A DNA stretch of 64,000 bases from CAJXSN01 sp947492235 (GTDB taxonomy: Bacteria; Pseudomonadota; Alphaproteobacteria; Sphingomonadales; Sphingomonadaceae): contig NZ_CP170453.1 in NCBI RefSeq assembly GCF_042492175.1, positions 434,001 to 498,000 of the forward strand, written 5' to 3'. This document shows positions 62,700 through 64,000 of this stretch, in pieces (position 1 is the stretch's first letter; the number at the start of each line of letters is the position of its first letter). A program made the position numbers and the translations under genes. The notes beneath the pieces were generated by a model. It ran no database searches and was not told the origin of the DNA. It saw nothing but the letters and a program-made list of their open reading frames with translations.

Positions 62700-62734
62700 G
62701 CGCGGCACCGGCACTTGGGAAGCCGGTGCCGCGC
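62700..62734 (-). terminator. 13-bp hairpin between aqpZ and rnpB, overlapping the rnpB promoter
   Basis: GCGCGGCACCGGC (62700-62712) is a perfect complement of GCCGGTGCCGCGC (62722-62734) with a nine-base loop. It starts 13 bases after the aqpZ stop and would end the aqpZ transcript. On the minus strand the rnpB -10 element CTATAT (62699-62694) follows at once, and a weak -35-like TTCCCA falls in the loop. Confidence 0.6.
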
Positions 62735-62747
62735 AAGAGTTGCAAGC

Positions 62748-63470
62748 TCAGGCTTCGCCTTCGCCGCCAATGCCTTCCAGCGATTCATCGGGCGACAATA
62801 CGAAGCGCCAGATAATCGCGCCCAGCGCCGCGCCGATCAGCGGAGCGACCCAGAACAGCCAGACCTGACCGACCGCTGCGGTTTCTGCATAGAACGCCAC
62901 ACCGGTGGAGCGGGCCGGATTGACCGAGGTGTTGCTGACCGGAATAGAGATCAGGTGGATCAGCGTCAGGCCCAGACCGATGGCAATCGGCGCAAACCCT
63001 GCCGGGGCAACCGGCGAGGTTGAACCCAGAATGATGATCAGGAACATCGCCGTCAGGACGATTTCTGCAATCAGCACGGCGGTCATCGAATAGCCGCCCG
63101 GCGAAAGGTCACCAAAACCGTTGGACGCAAAGCCGCCCGCGCTGAAATCGGGTGCGCCGCTGGCGATGACGAACAGGATGCCCGAGGCGATAAAGGCGCC
63201 CAGCACCTGCGCGACCCAGTAAGGCACAAGCTCGGCCCAAGAGAAACGGCCACCAACAGCCAGACCCAGCGACACCGCCGGATTGAAATGGCCGCCGGAA
63301 ATCCCGCCAACCGCATAGGCCATGGTCATGACCGTCAGGCCAAAGGCCAGCGATACGCCGACAAAGCCGATGCCGAGCTCCGGAAATGCGGCTGCCAAAA
63401 CAGCCGAACCGCAGCCCCCGAAGACCAACCAGAATGTGCCGAACAACTCGGCAGACAATTTGCGAAACAT
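62748..63470 (-). CDS. aqpZ: Aquaporin Z
   Basis: 240 residues, six helices and two NPA half-helices: GGHFNPAVSLGLAVGGRF and NTSVNPARSTGVAF. The start MFRKLSAELFGTFWLVFGGCGSAV is the family N-terminus. The aromatic/arginine selectivity residue Arg follows the second NPA as in water-specific channels. It moves water across the inner membrane. A terminator hairpin and rnpB follow on the same strand. Confidence 0.95.
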   Translation of the reverse strand: MFRKLSAELFGTFWLVFGGCGSAVLAAAFPELGIGFVGVSLAFGLTVMTMAYAVGGISGGHFNPAVSLGLAVGGRFSWAELVPYWVAQVLGAFIASGILFVIASGAPDFSAGGFASNGFGDLSPGGYSMTAVLIAEIVLTAMFLIIILGSTSPVAPAGFAPIAIGLGLTLIHLISIPVSNTSVNPARSTGVAFYAETAAVGQVWLFWVAPLIGAALGAIIWRFVLSPDESLEGIGGEGEA

Positions 63471-63644
63471 GATACTTCCCCCTTATTTTGTGCGGCACCC
63501 GGCGGGCACGATTCCGCCGGATGTCGCTCGGCGCCGTTTCCGGCAGAGAAGATTAACTGCAACTGTGGGGCGAAGTAAAATCTTGTGTCATCGGCTCAAC
63601 GGTGCCGTGCGGTTTCTGCCCAGGCTCTCGCCGGTTTTCCCGTT

Positions 63645-64000
63645 CTAACGATCCACAAAACGGGCAACCAGAGAGAACACATCCTTCGCCTCACGGGTTG
63701 CTGCCAGAGCCATGAAGACATGCGGCGCGCCAGCGTATTCGTACAATTCGACGTGCCTGCCCGCCTGTTTCATCCGGCCCGCGAATGTCCGGCAATCGGG
63801 CAGGAAAACGTCATGGTGTCCGATAAAGATCGCTGTTGGCGGCAGATCCGTCAGATCGGCATAGAGCGGGCTGCATTGCGGGCTCAGCGGATCGCGATCG
63901 TCTGCCCAGATGCGGCCCAGCTCGCGGATGGGGCCGACCTTGAGCATGATGTCGTGCGGCTCGATTGCCTTCGCTGCTTCGTCTTTCAACGTGACGTCGA
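63645..64000 (-). CDS. Alpha/beta hydrolase (HSL-like esterase), C-terminal part (partial at window edge)
   Basis: The last ~118 residues of a hydrolase; the frame is open to the window edge. SPLYADLTDLPPTAIFIGHHDVFLPD carries the likely catalytic Asp and the C-terminal block YAGAPHVFMALA the catalytic His. SPQCSPLYADLTDLPP-type wording is the HSL/acetyl esterase (Aes) signature before the Asp. The nucleophile lies outside the window. The 170-base gap to aqpZ has no gene. Confidence 0.8.
   Translation of the reverse strand, partial: DVTLKDEAAKAIEPHDIMLKVGPIRELGRIWADDRDPLSPQCSPLYADLTDLPPTAIFIGHHDVFLPDCRTFAGRMKQAGRHVELYEYAGAPHVFMALAATREAKDVFSLVARFVDR

Overview
The window looks like a piece of chromosome from an alphaproteobacterium of the order Sphingomonadales, most probably Erythrobacteraceae. 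This rests on the high GC content, a Caulobacter-type cpa/tad pilus locus, a large TonB-dependent receptor of sphingomonad type, a TorF-like porin, an ATP12 chaperone, the typical basic S21 protein, and paired copies of a short element with core CCTGAGCCTGTCGAAG that I associate with sphingomonad intergenic regions. No phage, insertion sequence, CRISPR array, rRNA or tRNA was seen. The only RNA gene recognised is the RNase P RNA.

Layout. 0-2.5 kb: end of RNase HI, a 58-residue YegP-type protein, an FAD oxidoreductase and an alpha/beta hydrolase. 2.5-9.9 kb: cpaA-cpaB-cpaC-cpaD-cpaE-tadB-tadC, a Flp pilus assembly locus without the cpaF/tadA motor ATPase or a pilin. 9.9-12.1 kb: MarR regulator, methylthioadenosine phosphorylase, enoyl-CoA hydratase. 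12.3-15.4 kb: TrkH/TrkA-type potassium uptake pair, then an ECF sigma factor with a small membrane protein. 15.5-17.6 kb: short-chain dehydrogenase and thiolase, separated by a paired repeat. 18-21 kb: TonB-dependent receptor with a strong terminator. 21.4-26.7 kb: TPR/2-oxoglutarate oxygenase, methyltransferase, clpB with a heat-shock-like promoter. 26.9-32.2 kb: penicillin-acylase family enzyme, small beta-rich protein, an OmpA / 29-residue membrane protein / HhH membrane protein operon, and a phytase-like esterase.

32.2-37.5 kb carries gatB, gatA and gatC. gatB is separated from gatCA by an FkbM methyltransferase, a small membrane protein and an AT-richer lipoprotein with an HExxH motif. 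37.6-38.5 kb: membrane FKBP and rpsU. 38.7-41.95 kb: crcB, a pseudouridine synthase, a HAD phosphatase, a small membrane protein and ATP12, each start overlapping the previous stop by four bases. 42-45.6 kb: an Mla-type lipid transport operon (permease with STAS domain, ATPase, MCE protein, auxiliary lipoprotein). 45.7-50.3 kb: valS, mtfA-like peptidase, queE. 50.3-53.8 kb: HerA-like ATPase, TIGR02186 protein and TSUP exporter. 53.8-56.4 kb: a glycosyltransferase and beta-barrel pair resembling the NfrB/NfrA glycan system. 56.5-64 kb: nhaA, glyoxalase, TorF-like porin, metallophosphatase, UDP-glucose dehydrogenase, TspO-like membrane protein, rnpB, aqpZ and a partial esterase.

Most of the window is core metabolism and envelope biology. 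The points most worth a second look are the motor-less tad locus, three genes that seem to lack a canonical start codon but have a good ribosome binding site before AUC/AUU, the HExxH lipoprotein coupled to gatA, the NfrAB-like pair lacking the usual C-terminal regulatory domain, and the OmpA-microprotein-HhH operon.
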